Below, piece after piece: positions 1 to 7,988 of a DNA stretch of 59,201 nt. The stretch covers positions 1 to 59,201 of the forward strand of contig JAWJLM010000025.1 of the NCBI GenBank assembly GCA_040191315.1, read 5' to 3'. Under the pieces are notes generated by a model. That model worked only from the letters and a program-made list of their open reading frames with translations. It did no database searches and was not told where the DNA came from. The first letter of the stretch is position 1. Each line of letters opens with the position of its first letter. A program made the position numbers and the translations under genes. Source of the stretch: Bacillaceae bacterium S4-13-56 (GTDB lineage: Bacteria > Bacillota > Bacilli > Bacillales > JAWJLM01).

Positions 1-1
1 C

Positions 2-57
2 GGATAATCAACTAATGATTATCCTCCTACTCGATTACATAATTCTTAAGAGGAGGG
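2..57 (+). promoter_or_regulatory. ribD leader: competing hairpins around the SD
   Basis: Seen: arms 2-10 (GGATAATCA) and 16-24 (TGATTATCC) form a perfect 9-bp hairpin. Bases 22-28 (TCCTCCT) can instead pair with the ribD ribosome-binding site at 51-57 (AGGAGGG). The two pairings overlap at 22-24, so they exclude each other. Known: rib operons of Firmicutes are commonly preceded by an FMN riboswitch. Inference: this is the tail of a translational FMN-riboswitch expression platform whose aptamer lies upstream of the window. No U-tract follows the first hairpin, so a transcription terminator is less likely. Confidence 0.4.
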
Positions 58-59
58 AT

Positions 60-1151
60 ATGGTGACGAATGAAACTTATATGAGCCTTGCACTAACCAT
101 GGCAAAAGAAACCCTTGGCCAAACATCCCCCAACCCTGTTGTTGGATGTGTTGTTGTCCGTGATGGGGAAATCGTCGGAATGGGTGCTCATTTGAAAGCT
201 GGGGAAGGGCATGCTGAGGTACAAGCTATTCGTATGGCAGGAGAAAAGACTGAAGGTTCAACCGTTTATGTTACATTGGAGCCTTGTAGTCATTATGGAA
301 AAACACCTCCATGCGCTGAATTATTAATCCATTCAAGGGTTTCTAAAGTTGTGGTTGCGACCACTGATCCCAATCCTACAGTTGCTGGTCGTGGTATTCA
401 GATGTTAAGGGATGCAGGAATTGAAGTAGAGGTAGGTTGTTTAGAAGAAGAAGCTAAAGAATTAAATCGATTCTTCTTCCATTACATGACTAAAAAAACT
501 CCCTATGTCACGATAAAGACTGCCATGAGTTTTGACGGAAAAATTGCTACTCATACAGGGGAAAGCAAATGGATAACGAGTGAGGAATCAAGAAGAGATG
601 TCCATATAGAACGTCACAAACACGATGCCATTTTAGTCGGGGTAAATACCGTAAATAAAGATAATCCTAGTCTCACAACTCGATTACCTGCAGGAGGGAA
701 AAATCCTATTCGGGTGGTGTTGGATACCAATCTTCGGATTTCTCCAAATTCGAGTATGCTCCATGATGGAAAATCGCCACTATGGATTATTACTGGTAAA
801 ACAGCTTATCAAAATAGGGATTCATTAAGGGCGGGGAACCATGTTGAAATTTTATCGGTGGGAAATGATGAAATCTCTATTTATGAAGTCATTCAAATAC
901 TAGGGGAAAGAAAGGTTACTTCTCTTTATGTGGAAGGCGGGGGAACAATTAATGATTCTTTTATTAGATCGGGCTTATTTGAGGAGATTCATACTTATAT
1001 AGCGCCTAAGCTTATAGGTGGTAAAAGTGCACCAACTCCTATTGGGGGGATTGGGTTTAACAGTTTAGCTGATGCACCATTGTTAGAGATCATATCTCAT
1101 GAAATGGTAGGATCTGATTTTAAATTGGTTGCTCGTAAAAAGGAGGAATAG
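60..1151 (+). CDS. ribD: RibD, bifunctional diaminohydroxyphosphoribosylaminopyrimidine deaminase / reductase
   Basis: Catalyses the second and third steps of riboflavin synthesis in the cytoplasm: deamination of the pyrimidine ring, then NADPH-dependent reduction of the ribosyl side chain. The N-terminal deaminase domain (about residues 1-145) shows the zinc site: H51 and E53 in HAEVQA, C76 in PCSHYGK and C85 in PPC. The C-terminal reductase domain (about 150-363) has the KTAMSFDGKIAT motif and VEGGG. At 363 aa it is close to the Bacillus length. The SD AGGAGGG (51-57) lies only 3 nt from ATG 60 but 6 nt from an adjacent in-frame GTG at 63, so GTG 63 is an equally good start. First gene of ribD-ribE-ribAB-ribH, all closely spaced. 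Identification is firm. Confidence 0.96.
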   Translation: MVTNETYMSLALTMAKETLGQTSPNPVVGCVVVRDGEIVGMGAHLKAGEGHAEVQAIRMAGEKTEGSTVYVTLEPCSHYGKTPPCAELLIHSRVSKVVVATTDPNPTVAGRGIQMLRDAGIEVEVGCLEEEAKELNRFFFHYMTKKTPYVTIKTAMSFDGKIATHTGESKWITSEESRRDVHIERHKHDAILVGVNTVNKDNPSLTTRLPAGGKNPIRVVLDTNLRISPNSSMLHDGKSPLWIITGKTAYQNRDSLRAGNHVEILSVGNDEISIYEVIQILGERKVTSLYVEGGGTINDSFIRSGLFEEIHTYIAPKLIGGKSAPTPIGGIGFNSLADAPLLEIISHEMVGSDFKLVARKKEE

Positions 1152-1154
1152 TAT

Positions 1155-1802
1155 TTGTTTACAGGAATTGTTGAGGAAATGGGAATTGTCCAAGGGATAC
1201 AGAAAAAGCAGGAGGCCTTAGAGTTAATCATTCAAGGAAAGAAAGTTCTGGAAGATGCTGACTTAGGAGATAGCATTGCCGTGAATGGTGTCTGTTTGAC
1301 TGTTACTAAAATCCATCAATCTTCTCTCTCTTTTGATGTTATGCCGGAAACCTTTCGAGCAACAAATCTCCATGAATTAGGGTCCAATTCCCCAGTCAAT
1401 TTAGAACGATCTATGGGAGCAAATGGTAGGTTCGGTGGGCACTTTGTTACTGGACATGTCGATGGAATTGGAACTATTTTGGATAAACGAGCTGAACAGA
1501 ATGCGATCTACTATGACATCGCCGTACCTAGTGATATTTTGCCTTATATCATGTTCAAAGGTTCTATTGCCATTGATGGCACTAGTTTAACAGTCTTTGG
1601 AGTTAATGATGAAAAAATAACGATCTCTTTAATTCCGCATACTGTTTCATATACCGTTTTAGGCAAAAAAGGGAAAGGGGATCATGTAAATCTAGAAGGC
1701 GATATGTTGGGGAAATATGTTTCTCACTTCATAGGAAATGGAAAAGGGAAAGAGAAAAACAAAGACATTTCTCTGGACTTTTTACAGGAGCACGGTTTTT
1801 AA
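1155..1802 (+). CDS. ribE: RibE, riboflavin synthase (alpha subunit)
   Basis: Dismutates two 6,7-dimethyl-8-ribityllumazine molecules to riboflavin and the pyrimidine substrate of RibH. The 215-aa length matches the Bacillus enzyme. The protein shows the two internally repeated lumazine-binding barrels: the N-terminal half opens with FTGIVEEMG and the second with GHVDGIGT at about residue 100. The start is TTG at 1155, 8 nt after AGGAGG (1141-1146), and leaves only 3 nt after the ribD stop, so translation is probably coupled. It trims back to the usual MFTGI start of the family. Confidence 0.95.
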   Translation: MFTGIVEEMGIVQGIQKKQEALELIIQGKKVLEDADLGDSIAVNGVCLTVTKIHQSSLSFDVMPETFRATNLHELGSNSPVNLERSMGANGRFGGHFVTGHVDGIGTILDKRAEQNAIYYDIAVPSDILPYIMFKGSIAIDGTSLTVFGVNDEKITISLIPHTVSYTVLGKKGKGDHVNLEGDMLGKYVSHFIGNGKGKEKNKDISLDFLQEHGF

Positions 1803-1817
1803 AAAGGAGGGAAAAAG

Positions 1818-3011
1818 ATGTTTAATACTATTAAAGAAGCTATTGAAGATTTGAAAGCCGGTAAAATTGTTATCGTTTGTGATGATGAGGATCGTGAAAA
1901 TGAAGGTGATTTCCTTGTCCTTGGGGAAAAAGCCACTCCAGAAACCATTAATTTTATGATTACTCACGGAAAAGGATTAGTTTGCATTCCGTTAATTCAA
2001 GAACGTGCCGAACGTTTACAGCTTTTTCCTATGGTGGACCATAATACAGATTCACATTCAACTGCTTTTACGGTAAGCATTGACCATAAAAATACAACAA
2101 CAGGTATATCAGCTGCTGAAAGATCTAAAACAGTTTTAGAGTTACTTAATCCAAAAGCTACCCCAAATGACTTTAAACGTCCGGGCCATATTTTTCCTCT
2201 TGTTGCCAAACCAGGTGGAGTCCTTCGTCGTGCTGGGCATACAGAGGCAGCAGTTGATCTAGCCAAATTATGCGGTGCGGAGCCTGTTGGTGTGATTTGC
2301 GAGATTATAAAGGAAGACGGAACGATGGCTCGAGTTCCCGATCTAAAAAAAATAGCTGATGAATTTGAGTTAAAAATGATTACCATTGCAGACTTGATTA
2401 AGTATCGAAATCAAGAAGATAAACTTGTGAATAGAGAAGTGGAAATTAAGCTTCCGACTGCTTATGGGAACTTTAAAGCCATAGCCTATACAAATGAAGT
2501 AGATAATAAAGAACATGTGGCTTTGGTCAAAGGAGACCTTAAACCTGGAGAACCAACCCTTGTGCGCGTTCATTCTGAATGTTTAACCGGAGATGTTTTT
2601 GGTTCACATCGATGTGACTGTGGACCGCAGCTACATGCTGCTTTGGAGCAAATTGAGAAAAATGGAAACGGCATCGTTCTCTATATGAGACAAGAGGGTC
2701 GAGGAATTGGACTAATCAATAAAATGCATGCTTATAAACTACAGGAACAAGGCTATGACACAGTGGAGGCAAATGAACAGCTAGGATTTGCACCAGACCT
2801 TAGAGATTATGGAATTGGGGCACAAATCTTAAAAGATCTTGGAGTAACTCGATTGCGATTACTAACGAATAACCCTCGGAAAATTTCGGGTCTAAGTGGA
2901 TATGGATTAGAAGTCGTGGAACGTATCCCGCTTGAAACAGGGAAACATAAGGAAAATGAACGATATTTAAAAATTAAACGTGAAAAAATGGGGCATTTAT
3001 TTGACTCATAA
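1818..3011 (+). CDS. ribAB: RibAB, 3,4-dihydroxy-2-butanone 4-phosphate synthase / GTP cyclohydrolase II
   Basis: Supplies both precursors of lumazine: the four-carbon unit from ribulose 5-phosphate (N-terminal RibB domain, about 1-200, with [10 protein letters not shown] and [11 protein letters not shown]) and the pyrimidine from GTP (C-terminal RibA domain, about 205-397). The GTP cyclohydrolase zinc cysteines are visible in [19 protein letters not shown], followed by the RQEGRGIGL catalytic loop. At 397 aa it equals the normal fused Bacillus protein. ATG follows AAAAAGGAGG at 1801-1810. Third gene of the rib operon; it keeps both halves of the pathway in fixed stoichiometry. Confidence 0.96.
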   Translation: MFNTIKEAIEDLKAGKIVIVCDDEDRENEGDFLVLGEKATPETINFMITHGKGLVCIPLIQERAERLQLFPMVDHNTDSHSTAFTVSIDHKNTTTGISAAERSKTVLELLNPKATPNDFKRPGHIFPLVAKPGGVLRRAGHTEAAVDLAKLCGAEPVGVICEIIKEDGTMARVPDLKKIADEFELKMITIADLIKYRNQEDKLVNREVEIKLPTAYGNFKAIAYTNEVDNKEHVALVKGDLKPGEPTLVRVHSECLTGDVFGSHRCDCGPQLHAALEQIEKNGNGIVLYMRQEGRGIGLINKMHAYKLQEQGYDTVEANEQLGFAPDLRDYGIGAQILKDLGVTRLRLLTNNPRKISGLSGYGLEVVERIPLETGKHKENERYLKIKREKMGHLFDS

Positions 3012-3025
3012 GGAGGAAGAAAAAA

Positions 3026-3496
3026 ATGGGTAGAATTTATGAAGGACATTTAGTAGGTACAGGTTTAAAAGTAGGGATTGTTATTGGAAGATTTAATGAG
3101 TTTATCACAAGCAAGCTATACGGGGGGGCAATGGATGCGTTAAAACGCCATGGAGTGGATGAAAACAATGTGGATGTTGCATGGGTCCCTGGAGCATTTG
3201 AACTTCCACTCATTGCTAAAAAGATGGCGGAATCAAAAAAATATGATGCGGTAATTGCGTTAGGAACGGTCATTCGAGGATCCACTCCTCATTTTGATTA
3301 TGTATGTAATGAAGCTGCAAAGGGAATTGCCCAAGTAGGTTTACAAAGCGGGGTTCCAACTATCTTTGGAGTCTTGACAACAGAAACGATTGAGCAAGCC
3401 ATTGAAAGAGCTGGAACAAAGGCTGGGAATAAAGGCTGGGAAGCTGCAGTTTCTGCCATTGAAATGGCAAATCTCACACGACAATTTAATGATTAA
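3026..3496 (+). CDS. ribH: RibH, 6,7-dimethyl-8-ribityllumazine synthase (beta subunit)
   Basis: Condenses the RibD pyrimidine product with the RibB four-carbon phosphate to give lumazine. Family members form 60-mer capsids that can enclose RibE. The 156-aa protein has the lumazine synthase signatures [14 protein letters not shown] and [17 protein letters not shown], the latter containing the phosphate-binding and catalytic histidine region. SD AAGGAGGA precedes the ATG with 14 nt between ribAB stop and start. It is the last gene of the operon and is followed 10 nt later by a strong terminator. Confidence 0.96.
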   Translation: MGRIYEGHLVGTGLKVGIVIGRFNEFITSKLYGGAMDALKRHGVDENNVDVAWVPGAFELPLIAKKMAESKKYDAVIALGTVIRGSTPHFDYVCNEAAKGIAQVGLQSGVPTIFGVLTTETIEQAIERAGTKAGNKGWEAAVSAIEMANLTRQFND

Positions 3497-3506
3497 GTAG
3501 AATTTA

Positions 3507-3535
3507 GGCCTTTTCTCTTAGGGAAAAGGTCTTTT
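3507..3535 (+). terminator. rib operon intrinsic terminator
   Basis: An 11-bp stem pairs 3507-3517 (GGCCTTTTCTC) with 3521-3531 (GGGAAAAGGTC), with two G-U wobble pairs and a 3-nt loop, followed by TTTT. It closes the rib operon. Confidence 0.8.
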
Positions 3536-3572
3536 AATAGTATCAATTTTTAAATGCGGTTCCCCATTTTGA

Positions 3573-3722
3573 AGTATAAAATCTTTCTAGCTTCAGCGAA
3601 AAGGCTCCATCGAGCAATCTTCGTAGTTTTTGTTCCGAGTAATCGCAGGGAGGAAAGCCACTTCGCAGAAACAAGTGCGTTTCTTTAACGGATAAGCCAA
3701 GTTGAGTTAGGGTCATGATGGC
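3573..3722 (+). repeat. CTAGCTCC miniature element, copy R1 (degenerate)
   Basis: Begins with GTATAAAATCTTTCTAGCTTCAG and continues with the body shared by other copies (CGAGTAATCG, AAAGCCACTTCGCAGAAACAAGTG). It is in forward orientation, about 40 bp past the ribH terminator, with its GTATAAA end toward that terminator. An open frame on the other strand covers it but has no SD and lies entirely in repeat DNA. Confidence 0.7.
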
Positions 3723-3914
3723 TGCGCAAAAGAATAGAGATTTGAACATAAAACTTATGTAGTGAGCGTAAATGTAGAGAAGTGAGCATGCCCGTTAAAA
3801 AACCACGCCTAAAACTTTAATTTCTGAGCATACCTTCCTTTATTTCAACGCGTAAGAAGATAAAGTTGATCCTAAACCACACTATATGAGCTTAAAGCAT
3901 ATTATTTGAGCATT
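3723..3914 (+). repeat. Phased 8-bp core array 1 (10 cores)
   Basis: Ten copies of a TGAGCATA/CACGCxTA-type core start at 3723, 3743, 3763, 3783, 3804, 3825, 3847, 3867, 3887 and 3907, giving spacings 20,20,20,21,21,22,20,20,20. Spacer bases between cores are not conserved. The array lies between convergent ribH and the AraC gene. Not coding: the spacings break frame. Confidence 0.8.
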
Positions 3915-3945
3915 AAAGCCACCCAATCATTTGTTCAATAGGGGG

Positions 3946-3975
3946 TTGTGTTGGTGAGAACCGTCCCTATCAACA
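3946..3975 (+). repeat. GGGACGGTTCTC-type short repeat, single arm
   Basis: TTGTGTTGGTGAGAACCGTCC followed by CTATCAACA matches one arm of the larger hairpin repeat at 47592-47655. A further fragment is at 27725-27746. The remaining bases up to 4022 show no feature. Confidence 0.5.
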
Positions 3976-4022
3976 AAAAAATAGGAATAATCCAACTAAT
4001 TTCTCTCATACTACAAGAGTGG

Positions 4023-4760
4023 CTATTCTAAGTGATACTGTCTAAATTCTTTTGGGGTGATGCCCATATATTCTTTAAATTGTGCTGTGTAGTAGCTTTG
4101 GTTACAAAATTGAAAAAGGGTTGCAATTTCTGAAATAGAAGAGGTGGTATGTAATAAAAAATTTCGAGATTCTTCAACTCTTCTTTTATTAATAAACTGA
4201 ACAACACTTAATCCTACTTCTTTTTTAAAAAGATGGGATAAGTAACTGGGACTTACATAACAATTAGATGCAATCATAGGGAGCGAAAGCTTCTGTAAGA
4301 TATGTTGATTTATAAACGTAATAGCATGGTTCACAATAGTAGGATAGGGCAGTTTTTCTTCATCATGGAGTGTTTGAATAAAATGGGTAAGCATGATGTA
4401 TTCTAAGTTTGATAACTCCCTGGCATCCTCTAGTCTCTCTATCTCTAAAATATAGGCATCACTTAGATTAAAGGCTGTTTCTGGTTCAACGCCCCCTTCA
4501 ATGATCGCTCGAGTAAACAGGGTGCAAGAACAAACGAGTGAATTTTTTAAAGAGCGGGTTGTGTTATGGGCTAAGGAAGGACGTTGATCCTTATTAATAC
4601 TACTTAAAATTTTTATTGCTCCCTCCCTATCACCTAAAGTGATGGATTGAATGAGCTTTTTTTCGAGTAGATAGGAGGGGTGTAAGTATTCATTTTGCTG
4701 ATTTTTCATTCGGATCATAAGAAATTGATCTGTCATTTTTTTAAGAGTAGGGTCAGTCAT
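4023..4760 (-). CDS. AraC-family transcriptional regulator
   Basis: A 245-aa cytoplasmic DNA-binding protein. The C-terminal 100 residues (about 145-245) carry the two AraC helix-turn-helix units: LSLPMIASNCYVSPSYLSHL and the second with ISEIATLFQFCNQSYYTAQFK, ending in GITPKEFR. The N-terminal part lacks an obvious cupin arabinose domain and resembles the helical region found in YesN-like AraC proteins. I chose ATG 4760 because AGGTGA lies 5 nt upstream; the longer start at 4778 has no SD. It is divergent from the sugar ABC operon, so the likely role is activation of that operon in response to the imported oligosaccharide; this is inferred from position only. Confidence 0.85.
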   Translation of the reverse strand: MTDPTLKKMTDQFLMIRMKNQQNEYLHPSYLLEKKLIQSITLGDREGAIKILSSINKDQRPSLAHNTTRSLKNSLVCSCTLFTRAIIEGGVEPETAFNLSDAYILEIERLEDARELSNLEYIMLTHFIQTLHDEEKLPYPTIVNHAITFINQHILQKLSLPMIASNCYVSPSYLSHLFKKEVGLSVVQFINKRRVEESRNFLLHTTSSISEIATLFQFCNQSYYTAQFKEYMGITPKEFRQYHLE

Positions 4761-4813
4761 TTTATCACCTGCTTGCATAAAATTTTGTCAAAAATCTAAA
4801 GATTTTAGTATCA

Positions 4814-4829
4814 TTGTAAGCGATTACTC
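4814..4829. promoter_or_regulatory. Candidate cre (CcpA) site upstream of sugar importer
   Basis: TTGTAAGCGATTACTC matches 15 of 16 positions of the cre consensus WTGNAANCGNWNNCWW. It lies in the divergent region 57 bp before the binding-protein start, a normal place for catabolite repression. Confidence 0.65.
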
Positions 4830-4885
4830 AATAAAATCAAAGACGTAATCCAAAAAAAATAAAAAAAATTTAGGAGGTCAATTTT

Positions 4886-6187
4886 ATGAAAAAATGGCTT
4901 TTGAGTTTGATTGTATTGTCATTTACTGCACTATTAATTGCAGGATGTAACGGCAATGACGAAGAGAATAATGCTGCCAACAACACGAATGATACAACGA
5001 ACAATACAGAGAATGATGGAGAAGGAAACAACGCAGGTGATACGGAAGAAAAGACAAAGATTGTTTTTGCTGCTCAGAACGATAATACTCCAGCAACTCA
5101 AGCAGCAATCGATGCTTTTAATGAGAGTCAAGACAAGTACGAGGTTACTTGGACTGAGATGACCAATGACTCTGCACAAATGCACGACCAACTATTAACG
5201 TCTCTATCTGCTGGATCTGATGAATACGACGTTCTTTCTTTAGATGTTGTATGGGCTGGTGAATTTGCAGGTGGCGGATACTTAGAGCCGATTGACATGA
5301 TGATGGAGGATTCTGACTATAGCATTGAAGATTTTAACTCTGGTTCCATGACTTCTGGTAACTATAAAGGGATTCAATATACCCTACCTTTCTTCCCTGA
5401 CTTAGGTTTACTATATTATCGCAGTGATATAGTAAGTGAAGAAGATGCAGCTACATTAGAATCTGGTGATTATACCTACGAAGACTTGGCTGCAATGTCA
5501 GGAAAATATAATGGTGAACAAGGAACTCAATACGGAATTGTTTATCAATCTAAGCAATATGAAGGTTTAACAGTAAACTTGGCTGAGTTTACTGGCCAGT
5601 TTGAAAATGTAGAAGGTGGATTGCAAACAATGTATGACTTTACAACAGCAGATTGGACACCACAAGATATTCTTAACTATGACGAAGGTGCAACACACAC
5701 TGCTTTTGAAAATGGAAATGCTGTTTTCCAACGCAATTGGCCATATGCTTATGGACGTGTAATGAACCCTGAAGAAAGCGAATCTCAAGTAACTGCTGAA
5801 CAAGTTGGTGTTGCTCCACTTCCAAATGGCGGAGCTGTTGGTGGATGGTTACTTGGTATCAACAATAATTCTGCTAATGTAGAAGGAGCTTGGGAATTCA
5901 TTAAATTCTTAGCTGGACCTGAAGGTCAAAAGATTATGTCTACAGAAGGTGGATATTTACCTGGATATAATGCACTTCTTGACGACGAAGAAGTTCTTGC
6001 ATCCAATGATCTATTAAGCTTTGAAGGCTTCCAAAACGCTCTTCAAAGCACAATTGCTCGTCCGGTTACAGCTGAATACTCAGAGGTATCTGATGATATT
6101 CAAGTAGCTGCACATAAATACCTAAGCTCTGGTGAAGGTTTAGACGAAGCTGTTCAAGTTATTGAAGACGCATTAGCTACAGAGTAA
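4886..6187 (+). CDS. Sugar ABC transporter substrate-binding lipoprotein
   Basis: A 433-aa extracellular solute-binding protein of family 1 (maltose/oligosaccharide type), tethered outside the membrane. A type II signal peptide ends in the lipobox LIAGC with C21 as the lipidated residue. It is followed by an Asn/Thr/Glu-rich linker to about residue 55, then the two-lobe binding domain with YTLPFFPDLGLLYYR and GGWLLGINNNSANVEGAWEFIKF. SD TAGGAGG precedes the ATG. A strong terminator right after the stop separates it from its permeases, so the binding protein is probably made in excess. The GH65 phosphorylase of the operon suggests maltose, trehalose, kojibiose or nigerose-type disaccharides; the exact ligand is not visible. 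Confidence 0.9.
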   Translation: MKKWLLSLIVLSFTALLIAGCNGNDEENNAANNTNDTTNNTENDGEGNNAGDTEEKTKIVFAAQNDNTPATQAAIDAFNESQDKYEVTWTEMTNDSAQMHDQLLTSLSAGSDEYDVLSLDVVWAGEFAGGGYLEPIDMMMEDSDYSIEDFNSGSMTSGNYKGIQYTLPFFPDLGLLYYRSDIVSEEDAATLESGDYTYEDLAAMSGKYNGEQGTQYGIVYQSKQYEGLTVNLAEFTGQFENVEGGLQTMYDFTTADWTPQDILNYDEGATHTAFENGNAVFQRNWPYAYGRVMNPEESESQVTAEQVGVAPLPNGGAVGGWLLGINNNSANVEGAWEFIKFLAGPEGQKIMSTEGGYLPGYNALLDDEEVLASNDLLSFEGFQNALQSTIARPVTAEYSEVSDDIQVAAHKYLSSGEGLDEAVQVIEDALATE

Positions 6188-6196
6188 AACGGGTAA

Positions 6197-6227
6197 GGGG
6201 GGCTCTAGCGATAGGGCCCTTTTTTTG
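6197..6227 (+). terminator. Terminator between binding protein and permeases
   Basis: GGGCTCT (6200-6206) pairs with AGGGCCC (6213-6219), followed by seven T. Its position inside the operon suggests partial read-through and unequal expression. Confidence 0.75.
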
Positions 6228-6567
6228 ACAGATAGGAAAGTATAAAACTTGTCTAGCTCCAGCGCCCTATCGACTAGAGACGTTTCCCTCCTCTCCATCG
6301 ATAAGTCAACATCGATGAAGGAGGTTCGGTTAAAAACGCGACATCCAATTACTCGACCCACCGAAAACATTTGTCGCAACACCGAACTGACTCGCAGGAT
6401 GCGAGCCCTCGTGAACCGTGTTTCCTTTATCTCAGAGGATCGTAGGCTAAAACCGCCACAAGCCTACGTGACCCACATCCTGTGGGCCTCACCGCCTTAC
6501 GTCGATGTTCGAGGGCGCTTGCGCTTTTCTTACAAGATACAAAAGTATAAACCTTTCCTATCTGCAT
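6228..6567 (+). repeat. CTAGCTCC miniature element, copy R2 (longest, with terminal inverted repeats)
   Basis: The left end ACAGATAGGAAAGTATAAA and the right end (GTATAAACCTTTCCTATCTG at 6545-6564) share the inverted 12-mer CAGATAGGAAAG. The left end touches the T-run of the preceding terminator. The body holds CTCCAGCGCCCTATCGACTAG, ATCGATGAAGGAGG and CGCTTGCGC, in the same order as copy R8 on the opposite strand. No transposase is present. A 106-aa open frame inside is an artefact of the repeat. Confidence 0.8.
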
Positions 6568-6596
6568 AAATTAAGGCATCTACTATAAAAGGTTGG

Positions 6597-6648
6597 TTTC
6601 TAAATACTATCAAAATTTATAACCTTAGTCGGTCGATAGTATTAGAAA
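6597..6648 (+). repeat. TACTATC hairpin module following R2
   Basis: Arms TTTCTAAATACTATC (6597-6611) and GATAGTATTAGAAA (6635-6648) enclose AAAATTTATAACCTTAGTCGG. The same module follows R9 near 33748-33797 and appears degenerate and inverted near 22010-22060 and 22980-23012. So it travels beside the miniature element. The rest of the gap to 6760 shows only an SD (AAAGGAGG at about 6744-6751). Confidence 0.6.
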
Positions 6649-6760
6649 AACTTAGAATATAAGGGTTTCTAAAACGCATTCAAGAATCCTTGTAACGATA
6701 AGCTGAGTTTTTCTAATAACTAATCTGTTCCGTTAATCATTTTGAAAGGAGGATGGATGT

Positions 6761-7975
6761 ATGAAAAAAATGGGCTTTAAAGAATTTCTATTTATTGTTC
6801 CTGTATTATTATTAATTGGGATTTTTTCGGTTTGGCCAGTTATTCAGTCCTTCACATATACATTTTTTGATTACCGATTGAATGATCAAACGCGTGCGGG
6901 GCTTTATTTAAATGAACGATTTGAAGCTGATTTATATAATGAACGTTCCTTTTACATCCAGAGGTTTATAAAAGCGGATTTAGAGAATATTACAGATGAA
7001 AGTGATAAAGAGGCGGCACTGGAAGTGATCTCTTCCCTACAAGCGTTGGATGAACGTTTTAAGGATGAGGAGGGCGTATTGAAAATTGAGCAAGAGGAAG
7101 CAGATCAAGTAAAAAACACATACTTATTAGCCTCTAAAACCATTGCTGACCTCAATCAGAAATATGAACTTCAGCAAGGAGAGAATTTACCTGAGCTTAT
7201 TGAAGACATTAATGCCAGTTTGATTCAATCGAATTTTATTGGATTGGATGGCTATAAAAAAGCCTTATCAGATGAACGGCTCTTAACGGCAACCGTAAAT
7301 ACAGTCATTTTTACAGTTGTTTCAGTATTCTTTGAGTTAATACTTGGTCTTGGTATGGCGATGATTATGAACCAATCGATACGTGGGCAAGGGTTTATTC
7401 GGGTATCTTCGTTAATTCCGTGGGCGATTCCAACAGCAGTAGCTGCACTCATGTGGAACTACTTATATGATGGCAATGCTGGTGTAGTAGCAGAGATGTT
7501 TGCCAATTTGGGACTCATTGATAATCCACAGGATCTTTTGCTGACGGCACCTGGAGCTATGACAGCAAGTATCTTGGCTGATGTGTGGAAAACAACTCCA
7601 TATATGGCTATTTTGCTTCTCGCGGGTCTACAAACCATTCCTGGTTCACTATACGAAGCTGGATCTATAGACGGGGCAACAAAATGGCAGCAGTTTATTA
7701 AAATTACATTACCTTTACTTAAGCCTTCTATGTTGGTCGCGCTCCTGTTCCGAACTCTGGATGCCTTCCGAGTGTTCGACCTCATCTACGTATTAACAGG
7801 TGGAGGGCCAGGTGGAGCAACGGAAACTTTATCTATCTATTCCTATAAGACGATGTTTAGTCAAACAAACTTCGGTTATGGGTCTGTCGTTGTTATGATA
7901 ATGTTCGTTTGCGTAGCGATTATCTCGATTATTTATGTGAGGGTTCTCGGTGCTAATCTGATGGAGAAAAATTAA
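6761..7975 (+). CDS. Sugar ABC transporter permease, MalF-type, with large extracytoplasmic insertion
   Basis: A 404-aa inner-membrane permease. TM1 (about 11-30) is followed by roughly 120 polar, Glu-rich residues (about 35-155) that precede the usual NFIGLDGYKKAL start of a compact MalF domain. Most Gram-positive MalF-type permeases are near 290 aa, so this insertion is notable and recalls the periplasmic P2 loop of enteric MalF. The EAA loop that contacts the ATPase is YEAGSIDGATKWQQFIKITLP. SD GAAAGGAGGA precedes ATG. It pairs with the MalG-type permease that starts 14 nt after its stop. Confidence 0.9.
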   Translation: MKKMGFKEFLFIVPVLLLIGIFSVWPVIQSFTYTFFDYRLNDQTRAGLYLNERFEADLYNERSFYIQRFIKADLENITDESDKEAALEVISSLQALDERFKDEEGVLKIEQEEADQVKNTYLLASKTIADLNQKYELQQGENLPELIEDINASLIQSNFIGLDGYKKALSDERLLTATVNTVIFTVVSVFFELILGLGMAMIMNQSIRGQGFIRVSSLIPWAIPTAVAALMWNYLYDGNAGVVAEMFANLGLIDNPQDLLLTAPGAMTASILADVWKTTPYMAILLLAGLQTIPGSLYEAGSIDGATKWQQFIKITLPLLKPSMLVALLFRTLDAFRVFDLIYVLTGGGPGGATETLSIYSYKTMFSQTNFGYGSVVVMIMFVCVAIISIIYVRVLGANLMEKN

Positions 7976-7988
7976 AGGAGGGATTACG

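Noticed and set aside
6249-6569. 106-aa frame inside R2 and the 85- to 92-aa frames inside R8
   Set aside because: They coincide with the miniature element copies on opposite strands and have no SD or protein-like conservation.
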